64,000 bases of DNA from NCBI GenBank assembly GCA_014526335.1, contig JACTAT010000345.1, positions 136,865-200,864 of the forward strand, read 5' to 3'. The notes below the pieces were generated by a model. The model was not told the DNA's origin. It worked only from the letters and a program-made list of their open reading frames with translations, and made no database searches. This document shows positions 1 to 9,648 of this stretch, piece after piece. The position numbers and the translations under genes were made by a program. The first letter of the stretch is position 1, and each line of letters opens with the position of its first letter. The stretch is from Chrysaora quinquecirrha. Lineage: Eukaryota; Cnidaria; Scyphozoa; Semaeostomeae; Pelagiidae.

Positions 1-101
1 ACACATTCAGCTTCACATTCAGCAGTCGATTTGCCTGGTAAAGTCACAATGATGGATCCCTGGAGAACTTCATTTTCTTTGACGTAACTGAAATTGGCAT
101 A
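1..101 (-). CDS. PAN/apple-like domain exon of a gene running off the left edge
   Basis: On the minus strand an open frame runs from a splice acceptor (TTTCCAG, exon begins at 101) to the window edge. It reads YANFSYVKENEVLQGSIIV followed by a segment ending CEAECV. A tyrosine/asparagine start, an 'N..L.G..I' stretch and paired cysteines are the usual opening of PAN/apple domains, which bind protein or carbohydrate in secreted and surface proteins and often sit beside discoidin domains in cnidarian proteins. Only about 33 residues are visible, so the domain call is tentative. The gene is on the same strand as the discoidin gene to its right and its 3' part is outside the window; no upstream exon or start was found between 102 and 2200. 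Confidence 0.4.
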
Positions 102-530
102 CTGGAAACAATTCCCTCTTATAATCCAAGCAATGGTCCCAATAAAAGCAGAATTGATCAAAATTCTATTGAAATAAAATATTTTTATAAGTCAACGATT
201 TTAGGTCCAATTCCCTCTGTAAAATTATAGCTTTTAGAGCTTGTCGAAAAATAGAGATATTTATGAGCTGCAAACAGGAATAAGCAATAAAAAGACAGTC
301 ATTAATGATCTGTCATGCTAAAAATTAATGATCTTTTTGCAGCAAAAACGTTGAGAATTAGGAGGTAGCTACTTCAAACCAAACTTACCCAATAAACATT
401 AGATTCGCCATGCCTCCGTTATGTAGAGCAACCTAACTCATCTTCTCTTTGACTTTGCTTTGTTCCCTCGCTTTAAGTCTTTGCCTTTCAATGCACATTT
501 GTTAATAACACCGATACTTTATAAATAAGG
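102..530. other. AT-rich non-coding stretch
   Basis: No supported gene, RNA or clear repeat. If the edge exon at 1-101 is real this is probably part of the intron before it. Confidence 0.5.
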
Positions 531-1075
531 CAGGTGTATTATTCAGGGTATCAGAGTTTCATTCAATGCTATTGATACATCTTTAATTTGAAACCTTAGC
601 AACTTATGCTACAATCAGCAATTAATTGACTGATGGAATAGTTCATACATTGTCTTTCCTTATCAGCGTTAGATTAAAAATCGGATTCGGGTTTTTCTAA
701 AGTACCCTGGAACCATTGGGCTTTAGACAGCTTCGATAGCTATTCATGTATAGGCTTATTTTGCTGATTTCGCTTAATTAAGTTTCGTATTTTTATTAAA
801 AAAACAGGTGTATTATTCAGGGTATAACAGTTTCATTCAATGCTATTGATACATCTTTAATTTGAAACCTTAGCAACTTATGCCCCAATAAGCAGTTAAC
901 TGAATGGTGGAATAGTTCATACATTGTCTTCTCTTATCAGCGTTAGATTCAAAATCGGATTCGGGTTTGTCTAAAGTACCCTGGAACCATTGGCTTTAGA
1001 CAGCTTCGATAGCTATTCATGTATAAGCTTATTTAGCTGATTTCGCTTAATTAAGTTCCGTTTCTTAATTAAAAG
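531..1075. repeat. Two-copy tandem duplication, period 274 bp
   Basis: Copy 1 starts at 531 and copy 2 at 805, both opening CAGGTGTATTATTCAGGGTA. They remain alignable to their ends (cttaattaag near 775-785 and 1045-1055). Divergence is scattered point changes and 1-bp indels, so the duplication is fairly recent but not brand new. No coding potential is shared by both copies. Confidence 0.85.
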
Positions 1076-2247
1076 TTCACTGTTGCGCGTTTGCGTACCG
1101 CATATCAGACTAAAGTTTTAGAACCGTATCGGAGTTTAATCATTGAAGATGAACTCAGCTCAGACAAACCAGCAAAGATATACCACAAGACATCAATTAT
1201 TATGTGCTTTATTTATAATACTATGTTACTCATATTCAACAAAATCAGATTTTGTATCGTAATTACGTTAAACTGGGCATGTCTCATACAGAAGCGGTCA
1301 TCAAATCCTTATGGGGACAATGGTGTGGGTTCTCGATGACTTTTTTTCCTGAGTTTAGGGCTATAAATTTGTCCCGGAAACATTTTGTGCTTTTAAAATA
1401 TTTTTTTTTGAGCATCATCGGGAAAATTAAAAGACATTTGTTCAGCCAGTTGTTTCCTAAGAACTTGTAAGAACTGGTGGTTTTTTAACTCCTTTGGAGA
1501 GACTGTGATTTGGTTGGGTAAAAATGGGTAAGATTGCTAGCAGGTTTGCGAAATAAAGAGGCACAAGCTTTGCATGGGTAAAAACTGGGTAGAAATACCA
1601 ATAATGCTAGAACAGCAGTGATTCCGCTAATCTAGATTAAGCAAATCATGGAAAATTTTGCTGTATATTTTTACTGTTTAACTGCTATATCCAAAACACT
1701 GGTATTATTTGAAGGTTACTCAAGAGATCTTTGCCAAAAAGTGGCTTGTTTTTGGTATCAGGACACAAAAGGGTTCAATAATTTTACCGTACTTGACCGC
1801 CCCCTGCCGATGCTAGAGTCCAGAAAAGTCGCGAGTCACGACTACAAGCCAGAGGAAGGTTGCCTGCTAATGTCGTATTTGAGGAAGGTCAAGTAATTTG
1901 TTATGGAAATCTAGCTTCAGGAAACTTTTCAGCCAATTTCATATTCTAGAAACTTTAATAAATTTCATGAAATTTTGATTACTACAGATAACTACTTTTA
2001 ATTCGCTAATTCTGACAAAGAGGAAAGCCTCGACGGTTTAACTTGAAAGGCAGATTTTGTAGCCGGAGGAAGGCTCAACATTTTTCTTGACCTTGGCCCA
2101 TGTGATTGCTTTACTGCACCTTTGAAATCTAGACATTTCCGTCCACGCCTTCATTAATTTTGTCAACTAACAAGTTCTTGTGTTAGCTAATAAGTGCACT
2201 TGTAGCTCCCGTGTGTTTTTATTCAATTAGATTTTCATTGAACTGTA
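1076..2247. other. No gene recognised
   Basis: Short open frames here (for example 1091-1339 and 1648-1896) show no domain, splice logic or similarity that I recognise. Region between the edge exon and the 3' end of the discoidin gene. Confidence 0.45.
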
Positions 2248-2649
2248 CACGTTTTTTTTTATAAAGAACCTAGCTCAAGGCCTAGTTCTTAAAGTTCCTA
2301 ATTTTTGGACTTCTTTTGAGATGATTGTAGTTCAAAAAGTTCCTTAAGAGTTGCTTAATTTAAACTGCATGTTCAGTTTCATGACTTCTATGTAGAGACA
2401 TTTGCATGTAAGCAAAGCTCGAAACTACTTAAGGAAACACTTGATACATGCGCAAAGTACAATTTATGTGATTTTCGACTGCAAATGAATGGAACGTGCT
2501 TTCTAATTCTTGATTGTTTGCAGTGATAAAAATATTCAACAATGAAAAGTTCCTTAGTGATTTTCTCTTTAGTAGTATAAGTTCTTTAAATTTTCGGGCC
2601 TTCTACATGTAGGTTCCTTACAAAATGGTTCCTTATAAAGGAAAGCGTG
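2248..2649 (+). mobile_element. TA-flanked MITE, copy 1 (402 bp)
   Basis: Begins CACG followed by a T-run and ATAAAGAACCT, and ends GGTTCCTTATAAAGGAAAGCGTG, so the ends are inverted repeats. TA dinucleotides flank both sides (2246-2247 and 2650-2651), as expected for Tc1/mariner-type insertion. The same sequence recurs inverted at 7053-7440 and truncated at 57805-58137. It lies 11 bp beyond the stop codon of the discoidin gene, so it probably sits in that gene's 3' UTR. Confidence 0.75.
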
Positions 2650-2662
2650 TAGGTCACGTTTT

Positions 2663-5600
2663 CTACACCAGATCGCATCCATAAAGCTCCATTCTTATAC
2701 AAATCCATTGATGGTGTGTCTTTGGAGTAATACGAACATGCCGAGCTTTGATTGATGGTTCAAATTTATTCTTTACGATCCCACTCCTGTCTGTATTGCC
2801 AGTAAACACCTAAAATGATAAATAAATTGGTTTTTACACTGGGGTGAGTAGTAAAGGGGCTTAGTCAGTTTCTGTTAGGTAACTGAAGTTAAGCTTGGCC
2901 GTGTGAGATACACATCTAGATGGGTGACTTTCCAGATGGATGACAAACCAATCAACTACGACATTAAACTAGAAAGAACGTTAAACTATGGGGTCCCATG
3001 TCTGGACGCGGCATCCATGGAAGACGTAAACCCGCAGAAAGATCTTAAGATAAAGCCTTATAGAAATAAAGCAAAAAAACTACAACAGCATATGAACTGG
3101 TTTTGGATAAAAAGTGTATATCCATAAAATAGGAAGGATGCTTTAAAATATTAAAAGCTTATCTGGTTTACCTTTTTATTGCCCGCAACCATAACCCATG
3201 TCCAGGCACTACCAGTATTACTGTATGAAACATAATATGATGTCACCCACTCTCTGTAATCGGATTGATAATACGCTCCTTGTGTGGCAACGGCAACGAT
3301 GTTCATTTTCTTGCCAATATCAACCTTAGTAGAATCAGATATCATTAGTTCCGTTGGTTAATCTATTGGTTTCCTATAGCATATAGCTAAAACTAGGAGT
3401 AGCAAAGGGGGTACGGTGAGGGGCAGTTCCTTCAGTCATTCTGAAAATAGGTTTTGTAGGCTTTGTATATAGGCTAAATGTACTGTAAAGGTGCCTGGTT
3501 ATTTTGTTTTAAAAATACACCCTAGTTTTCCTTCATCATCCCCTTTTTGCTCCTTCATTGTTGGATGCTGCTACGCCACTGAGCTAAGGCCATGTGGTCT
3601 CTGTGGCGCAGTGGTTAGCGTGCTGGACTCACAACGAAAATGTTGTCGGTTCGAGCCACGGTCTTTCCACTTATGTGGCAGAGATAATAACCTTGGGCAA
3701 GTTGTTAACACAAATGTGCCTCTCTCCACCCAGGTGTATAAATGGGTACCTGGTCGGTAGTTATGAGCGCGGTGTGTGGCTGCACCCTGCTATATGCTAA
3801 TGCATCCAAACCAGGGGTAAAGTGTAAAGTCAACTGAGTAGCCCCAGGCTAGTAGTAGACTCAAAAACGGCAACTTTACTTTAACTTTAAGGCCATGCAG
3901 TTGTTCTATCTGTATATGGATAAATAAATTATAAAACTTTGTGGGAATTCCCCCCCCCCCCCAAAAGAGATCCTCGTCTTCAGTGATCCCGACAGCCCTA
4001 AGACACGGCGGATACCCCCAAACGATACTGACCGACCACAACACTAAATACATGTTACGAAAAATCATTCCACGAGTCAGATGAACATGGACAGTGCGGA
4101 GTGCTAGGATGTGAAAATAGATTCAAACAAAACTGTGCCGAATGAACCCCAGATAGAAGATACGACAAATCGTCCCTCAAGATAGATACACATGAACAGT
4201 GCGGAGCTCTAGGGCGTGAAAATAGCTTTTTCGTCGTAAGAACTAATGACACGCTTTGCTGCTGAAAATTTCACCGTGTGTAAGGCAACATATATGATTT
4301 TAAAATTGCGAGGAATAGCGGAATACTTAAAAGCTTTTTTCGTCTGACACTCCTCAGAGTATGAACGTCAGAAACAGACCTAAACAATAGACTAAAGCAG
4401 AATTTATAACCCAGATGCGGCTCGAAATGCACCAATCAGAAAGAACGAAAAGCTGAATTGGCATTGTGTTTTAAACACCAATCAGCTGGTCGGATACAGC
4501 GGGAAGACTATTCATTCCGCTATTCATCGCCATTTTGAAGTTTTGTACAACTCGAAGAATATATGATTTTATGACTAGCTTTATTGTTTGATCTCACAGT
4601 CATCAGAGCAAAAGTTTTATCATAGTCTGCACTCCACTTACCTGAATAAACGATGATGGTGGTCCCACGCCCGGCGCTTCACACCATCCATTTATTTCGT
4701 TTAGCCTGCCAAATTTTGGCTTGAAACCATTATTGTAGTAGCCAGAAGCAGTAATGCTTGCATCTGGTATTGCCTTTGATGCCATTCCTAACGGTCTTAC
4801 ATTGTTTGAACATCCTTTAAAAAAACGCAGTTTTTTATATCTTTAGCAGTGGTGCCTCAATATTATGGACACTTCTGGGACCAATGTAATTGTCCGTTAT
4901 ATGGAAATGTCCGCAGTATAGAAGTTGTGTGTGCTTGCAAAGAAAAGACCTTTAGGCCAGGAATGTTTGTCCATCCTTCGAAGGTGCCTATTGTATAGGG
5001 GTGACCGTTACAGAAGGTTCCACTGTATCGTGTGTGGTATAGACATGTATGTTGTACGGAGCTTCTTTTGCAAAGGCCTTTAGGCCAGGAATGTCTGTCC
5101 TTACTTTGAAGATGTCTATTGTATAGAGGTGACCGTTAATGGGAGTTGCACTCTATGGTCTGTTTTAGAGGGATGTCTGTTGTGTAGAGGTTCTTTTGCG
5201 GAAACTTTGTCCCTTGTTTAGAGATGTCTGGGATGTTGTCCATTAATGCAGGTTCTCTTATATTTTCATAACTATTTTACAGTAGAGCATGGTGCTGTAG
5301 TAAAATTCATAATAAAGTTATTCTGATATACCTGCTGGGATGGGAGGTTGTTCTGGATCCTCTAAAATCAAGAAAAAGAATTTGCTCCTATTAGATTGAT
5401 TGCAGTGCATATTATAGTAATGCATTCATCATAATTGGTGTTCCTACATACTCTTAGGTGCCTAATTGCCGTCCCCCCGCTAATTAATTGTTGAAAATTT
5501 TTACTGTTGTGATGTTGTTGGATTGAGACAACAGACTAATGCCAAGATTGGAGCAACATTTAAGGGCCCCTGAGCGCTAGGGGCTTTTAGGGTCCCCACA

Positions 5601-8600
5601 GTATCCCACACTGTATTCAGTTTATAGTAAAAGATCCAATAAGCAACAGCCAGTCAATTCATGTCTTTTTTAGTATTGACAAAGTCAGCCGAAAGGCACA
5701 CACAAAATAAATTGGTATTTTCGCAAGATTCAGCCACCGTTCATTCCCCACTCCGAAATCAACCTAAACCCAAGGGGGCAGGAGAAGGGGGTGAATTTAT
5801 TCAAAGAAGGAGTCTAAATTCTTACAGTTTCAACAGTATTGTCTGCGATTGTAACTAATCAGCCTAGGAGGCTCTCTTAGTAATATTTTCCTAAGGCCCC
5901 TCAGCTACTCCGTTACACTGCTGACAAACAACCTCTAGTGATCAAGCACTTTGATCGTGGGACAAATGAAGCAGTTGGATAGATATTTAACCCGTTTGAA
6001 TTTACATGATAAAAAACCCTGTTTAACTGAAAATTTGTTGATTGAAAATACTGTAATCTAAATGAACTCACCTATTCCATATAGCTCCATCCTTATGCAT
6101 ATGGTTTGATACCAACTAGTTGGGTATATTTTGATCGCAAATACACGAATCCAATATGGTAGTGTCTGTTTATTCATCGTATAGCCACTAATAGGTCCAG
6201 TGAATATCTGAAGATGGTGGATAATGTCTTTAGTAGCTCTATACATAGTCACAGTTAGGCACGGTAAGCATCTTAAAATTACAGATTTTCTAAGAGGTCT
6301 TCCGTTTAGTGCGTCCAGGCAATAATGGGCAACCAAAGAAGCTTAGGGGCTGATTATATGAGAGTTGCTGATTATAAGAGAGTTTTCAGCCCGGTTAAAC
6401 GGGCTGCAAACTCAGCCATCCTCTCTAGTCATGTCTCTGTAAGATTGATTTTGCGATTACATGAGATAATTTCAGCCCGGGCTGGAATTCCAGCCTTCCT
6501 TCACCTAGGCGGGCTAGGATTTCCAGCTCGCTTGAACGGGCTGAGGTTTCTCATGTAATCGCATTTTTTTTTCCTGAAAGCTCCCTTTGAGCAAGCCCAG
6601 TTTGACTGTGGCTTTAGTTTCGTGTCAAAACGTTTCAATTTTGGCGCCATTTGTCTTCCGTATTCCTTTTCAGCCGGGTGGAAACATTCATATAATCGTA
6701 TGCTTAGACAATCTTAAGAATCTTCCTTACCCTGTCTGTATGCCTGCATGTAGTGATTAAACGTCGAAATAAAATAAATGAATGAGATTAAATTTCCTGA
6801 ACAGATAAGTCTATCAGAGAAGCTGGTACTTCTTTTCGGCAACCGGGAGGGGCAATTTACGGCTTTGGAAATCTCTTAAATCTTTGCTAGAGAAATCCTA
6901 CGGTTCTCACAGAAATCCTTTTAGAAATTCTTGTTTTATAGCCAAAATCTCTTACGCCTACTCAAATAGTGAAATGCCTCTTAAGGTTGAGTTGAAGCCC
7001 AGCTTTCTGAGACCATGAGGAGGGTTTTTCCGTTGTTTGCTTTTGATTGCTACACGCATTTTTTATAAGGAACCTACATGTAGAAGGCCTGAAAATTTAA
7101 AGAACTTATACTACTAAAGAAAAAATCATTAAGGAACTTTTGAATGTTGAATACTTTTATCATTGCAAATAATCAAGAATTAGAAAGCCGGTTCCATACA
7201 TTTACAGCCGAAAATCACATAAATTGTGCGCTACGCATGTATCAAATGTTTCTTTGAGTAGTCTCGAGCTTTGCTCGCATGCAAATGTCTCTCTTTTATT
7301 GTTAAGACCACTGTATGTGCAGTTAAAATTAAGGAACTATTAAGGAACTTTTGGAACTGCAATTGTCTCAAAAGGGGCCCAAAAATAAGGAACTTTAAGA
7401 ACTAGGCCTTGAGGTAGGTTCCTTATAAAAAAAAAGCGTGTAGTTTTAACGCACTGATATGCTTGTACAGCTGCTGACTACATAATTGTCATAGGCATGT
7501 CTTCTGACCTTTTTATTTCCATTCACTTGATATGTTTTCCATTCATAGCTGTCTTCCGTGTAAAGTAGCTTATATGCAGACACCCAAGCCGTGCTTCCAC
7601 CGTGTCCTTGTATAGCAATATCTGTTAAGATCTTTCTTGAAACAAAGTCAACCTATAAATGCATTAGAAACTGTTTTAACAACAAATATTCTGCTATCAA
7701 TGAAGGGTTCGTGTAAAAGCATCAGTAACAAATATAAATGGCAAAAATGCATTTAAATTGCGATAAACAGCTGAAACATCATAGGACGTGCTTAAAAGAT
7801 TTTTCGTCTGACACTCCTCAGAGAATAAACGTCAGAAACAGACCAAAACAATTGACTAAGGCGGCCTTTATACCTAGATCCGGTTTCAAATGCAACAATC
7901 AGAAAAGTGAAGCTGATTTGGTACTGTGTTTTCAGCACCAATTAGCTTGCAGGATACAGTGGTAACACCAAAAGAATTAATTGAAGAGTCCAAAAGAGAA
8001 AGCGAACTCTTTCTGTCCACACAGATGAGCTCTTTTGGTTTTCATGTGGATAGATTAATTTTCTGCACAATCTTGGTGATCGAGCAAATGCTGTCCTATA
8101 GCAGAATCATGCTTTGAGGATTGCTTTTATGTTAGTTGGAACATGAATAGTTAATTTCAAGAAATTTTATGTATCTAATGTATTTGATGTCATCAAAGCC
8201 AATTGACCTTTTCAAAGAGGCCTGGGTCGGGTGCGACATTTTTCTGGAAAATGGTAGACATTTATAGTAAGGGAATCCTCTCCCTGTGCAACGACTGAAA
8301 TTAAAGTCGTTTTAGGAGAGGTAGTTCAGCAAATTTTGCTCCAAACTTACGAATAATGGAAGAAAAAAATAGTTAAGGAATCTCCAAAAATAAATGTCTA
8401 AAATATGCCCAGAAATTCAGGAAACAAAATACAAGCAACTCATAATTAGGAAAATACTTCATTAAATGTCTCCTTGAGGAGATGTAGTGGGATTTGAAGC
8501 CTTTCTTTTACTTTTGTTGAAATTTAACTTTAATTTGAAGTTAAATTGATGCACAAAATCTCCTGAAACGACCGTAATTTCAATTGTTGCACGCGGAGAG

Positions 8601-8842
8601 GATCCCCTTACTGGAAATGTCTACCATTTTCCAGAAAATGTGTACTACTTACAAGAAATTTGAATTCATCTACGAAACTCTTACCCGAATGAACTCATTC
8701 GTCGTTCCAGAAGTGCACCATCGGGTTCCTCGATTCAATCTTGCTTTAGGTGGACTTTCACCATTTTGTGTATACGAAGATGCTGACATTTGATAGTCTT
8801 GTATTCTAAAGTCTTCTAATCCAAGTGGAAGACCAACTATTA
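2663..8842 (-). CDS. Tandem discoidin (F5/8 type C) domain protein, C-terminal part
   Basis: Six exons splice in frame on the minus strand: 8842-8685, 7652-7509, 6207-6072, 4814-4642, 3324-3172 and 2809-2663 (stop TAG at 2665-2663). Together they encode two complete discoidin domains. Such domains bind phospholipid, collagen or glycans on secreted or membrane proteins. Visible signatures: PLGLEDFRIQDYQMSASS and PLGMASKAIPDASITASG openings, 'AWVSAYKLLYTEDSYEW' and 'WVTSYYVSYSNTGSAWTWV' cores, and closings SWYQTICIRMELYG and HHQWICIRMELYGC. Both domains use the same three-exon plan with phase-0 inner introns and a phase-1 intron between domains. All donors are GT (the one at 7508 is weak, GTCAGA). 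The 5' part of the gene, with any signal peptide, lies upstream near or beyond the gap. The first visible acceptor (CCACAG before 8842) is less certain because the usual N-terminal cysteine is not in that exon. Ligand and cellular role cannot be read. Confidence 0.85.
3595..3887 (+). mobile_element. tRNA-derived SINE with perfect 10-bp target-site duplication
   Basis: The head is tRNA-like: an A-box region TGGCGCAGTGG (about 3604-3614) and a B-box GGTTCGAGCC (about 3649-3658). A central CORE/MIR-like segment with CTTGGGCAAGTTGTTAACAC and GTATAAATGGGTACCTGG follows, and the tail is CTTTACTTTAACTTTAA. The 10-mer TAAGGCCATG is present at both edges (3585-3594 and 3888-3897), as expected of LINE-mediated insertion. 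Resemblance of the centre to the CORE/Meta-type SINE domains is from memory of those families; the exact superfamily is not certain. It lies in a discoidin intron, opposite in strand to the gene. Confidence 0.85.
4325..4510. repeat. Intronic repeat, copy 1 (pairs with 7795-7970)
   Basis: A ~180-bp segment starting near TTTCGTCTGACACTCCTCAG and continuing through ACGTCAGAAACAGACC and a CACCAATCAGCT-like end matches 7795-7970 in the same orientation. Both copies sit in the equivalent intron (exon 1 to exon 2) of their discoidin module. Confidence 0.75.
4849..5250. repeat. Degenerate DNA-transposon repeats with TACAGTGG-type ends
   Basis: Starts CAGTGGTGCCTCAATATTATGG, and an internal end reads GGTTCCACTGTA at about 5015-5027, the complement of the start. 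TTTAGGCCAGGAATGT recurs twice (about 4951 and 5089), followed each time by a 'tctattgtatag(a/g)ggtgaccgtta' segment, so there is an internal tandem duplication. The phrase GTCCGTTATATGG is shared with 63305-63482. Resembles pogo/Tigger-like non-autonomous families common in invertebrates; assignment is tentative. Confidence 0.5.
5251..6057. other. Intronic/unique stretch, nothing recognised
   Basis: Lies between discoidin modules 1 and 2. Contains a short intron-like AT-rich segment and small frames without support. Confidence 0.5.
6344..6720. repeat. Repeat with multiple inverted 'cagcccg/cgggctg' motifs
   Basis: GGGGCTGATTATATGAGAG, TTTCAGCCCGG, ACGGGCTG, TTCAGCCCGGGCTGGAAT and CGGGCTGAGG alternate in both orientations. 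Partial inverted forms of 'tcatgtaatcgca / tgcgattacatga' occur at about 6454-6468 and 6551-6563. This is the look of a small foldback MITE; no target duplication could be fixed. Lies upstream of exon 6207-6072 in the intron. Confidence 0.5.
7053..7440 (-). mobile_element. TA-flanked MITE, copy 2 (388 bp, inverted relative to copy 1)
   Basis: Begins CACGCATTTTTTATAAGGAA and ends TTCCTTATAAAAAAAAAGCG followed by TG, flanked by TA on both sides (7051-7052, 7441-7442). Internal sequence is the reverse complement of 2248-2649. Lies in the second intron of discoidin module 1. Confidence 0.8.
7795..7970. repeat. Intronic repeat, copy 2 (pairs with 4325-4510)
   Basis: Same orientation and order of landmarks as 4325-4510: TTTTTCGTCTGACACTCCTC, ACGTCAGAAACAGACC and a CACCAATTAGCT-like end. 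Starts 143 bp beyond exon 7652-7509 in the module-1 intron equivalent to the one holding copy 1. Confidence 0.75.
8236..8641. mobile_element. MITE with ~90-bp terminal inverted repeats
   Basis: The left end ACATTTTTCTGGAAAATGG continues through GGTAGACATTT and TCCTCTCC. The right end is its complement (GGAGAGGATCCCC, AAATGTCTACC, CCATTTTCCAGAAAATGT). Inverted similarity extends inward past GTGCAAC and GTCGTTT. No coding capacity. Its right end is 44 bp from the donor of discoidin exon 8842-8685. Confidence 0.7.
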
Positions 8843-9148
8843 CTGTGGAAAATACGTCAGTTTTGTAAAAGCTAAGTATGTAGTAACTCACGCTTTTGGT
8901 ACTGCTTAGACCATGTTTGCACGAGAAAAAATGGATCGGATCTGAAGTGGATCCAGTCCAGTTTTGGTGCGGATAGGCTTTGCATTTACACATAATTCCG
9001 CAGATTCGATCCGATCTTCGATTTGTGTTAAAAGGTTGATCCCATCCTAAACTGGCTTTCTTCGAAAATATTATTATAAATTATTATAGAAAAATTCATT
9101 AACCAGGCAAAAGTCGATTGCTAGACCCACTAACTCGATATGAGTACT
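8843..9148. other. Unassigned sequence up to the gap
   Basis: Contains degenerate 'ggatcggatc / gatccgatc' inverted words (about 8931-9021) that suggest another small inverted-repeat element. No exon upstream of 8842 could be supported. Confidence 0.35.
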
Positions 9149-9648
9149 NNNNNNNNNNNNNNNNNNNNNNNNNNNNNNNNNNNNNNNNNNNNNNNNNNNN
9201 NNNNNNNNNNNNNNNNNNNNNNNNNNNNNNNNNNNNNNNNNNNNNNNNNNNNNNNNNNNNNNNNNNNNNNNNNNNNNNNNNNNNNNNNNNNNNNNNNNNN
9301 NNNNNNNNNNNNNNNNNNNNNNNNNNNNNNNNNNNNNNNNNNNNNNNNNNNNNNNNNNNNNNNNNNNNNNNNNNNNNNNNNNNNNNNNNNNNNNNNNNNN
9401 NNNNNNNNNNNNNNNNNNNNNNNNNNNNNNNNNNNNNNNNNNNNNNNNNNNNNNNNNNNNNNNNNNNNNNNNNNNNNNNNNNNNNNNNNNNNNNNNNNNN
9501 NNNNNNNNNNNNNNNNNNNNNNNNNNNNNNNNNNNNNNNNNNNNNNNNNNNNNNNNNNNNNNNNNNNNNNNNNNNNNNNNNNNNNNNNNNNNNNNNNNNN
9601 NNNNNNNNNNNNNNNNNNNNNNNNNNNNNNNNNNNNNNNNNNNNNNNN
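9149..9648. other. Assembly gap (500 N)
   Basis: Exactly 500 Ns, the same length as the gap at 53055-53554, so a fixed placeholder. Sequence right of it starts inside a repeat unit and sequence left of it is unrelated, so an unknown amount of the left array is missing. Confidence 0.98.

Larger units (their letters stand above)
2663..4814 (-). other. Discoidin module 2 (three exons, terminal)
   Basis: Exons 4814-4642, 3324-3172 and 2809-2663. Opens with the canonical CSNNVRPLGMASKAIPDASI and closes ICIRMELYGCDLV then stop, so the protein ends three residues after the domain's final cysteine: no transmembrane segment or GPI signal follows. Its first intron carries the SINE (3595-3887) and an older repeat (4325-4510). 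Confidence 0.85.
6072..8842 (-). other. Discoidin module 1 (three exons)
   Basis: Exons 8842-8685 (52 full codons), 7652-7509 (48 codons) and 6207-6072 (45 codons plus one base). The closing segment keeps the family pattern RVFAIKIYPTSWYQTICIR but ends YGIG where the usual terminal cysteine is expected; that cysteine (GC) is supplied by the first codons of the next exon, which opens module 2. Introns contain a TIR MITE (8236-8641), an older repeat (7795-7970) and a TA-flanked MITE (7053-7440). Confidence 0.8.

Noticed and set aside
3491..4068. Small frames overlapping the SINE
   Set aside because: They lie in the SINE and its flanks and have no independent support.
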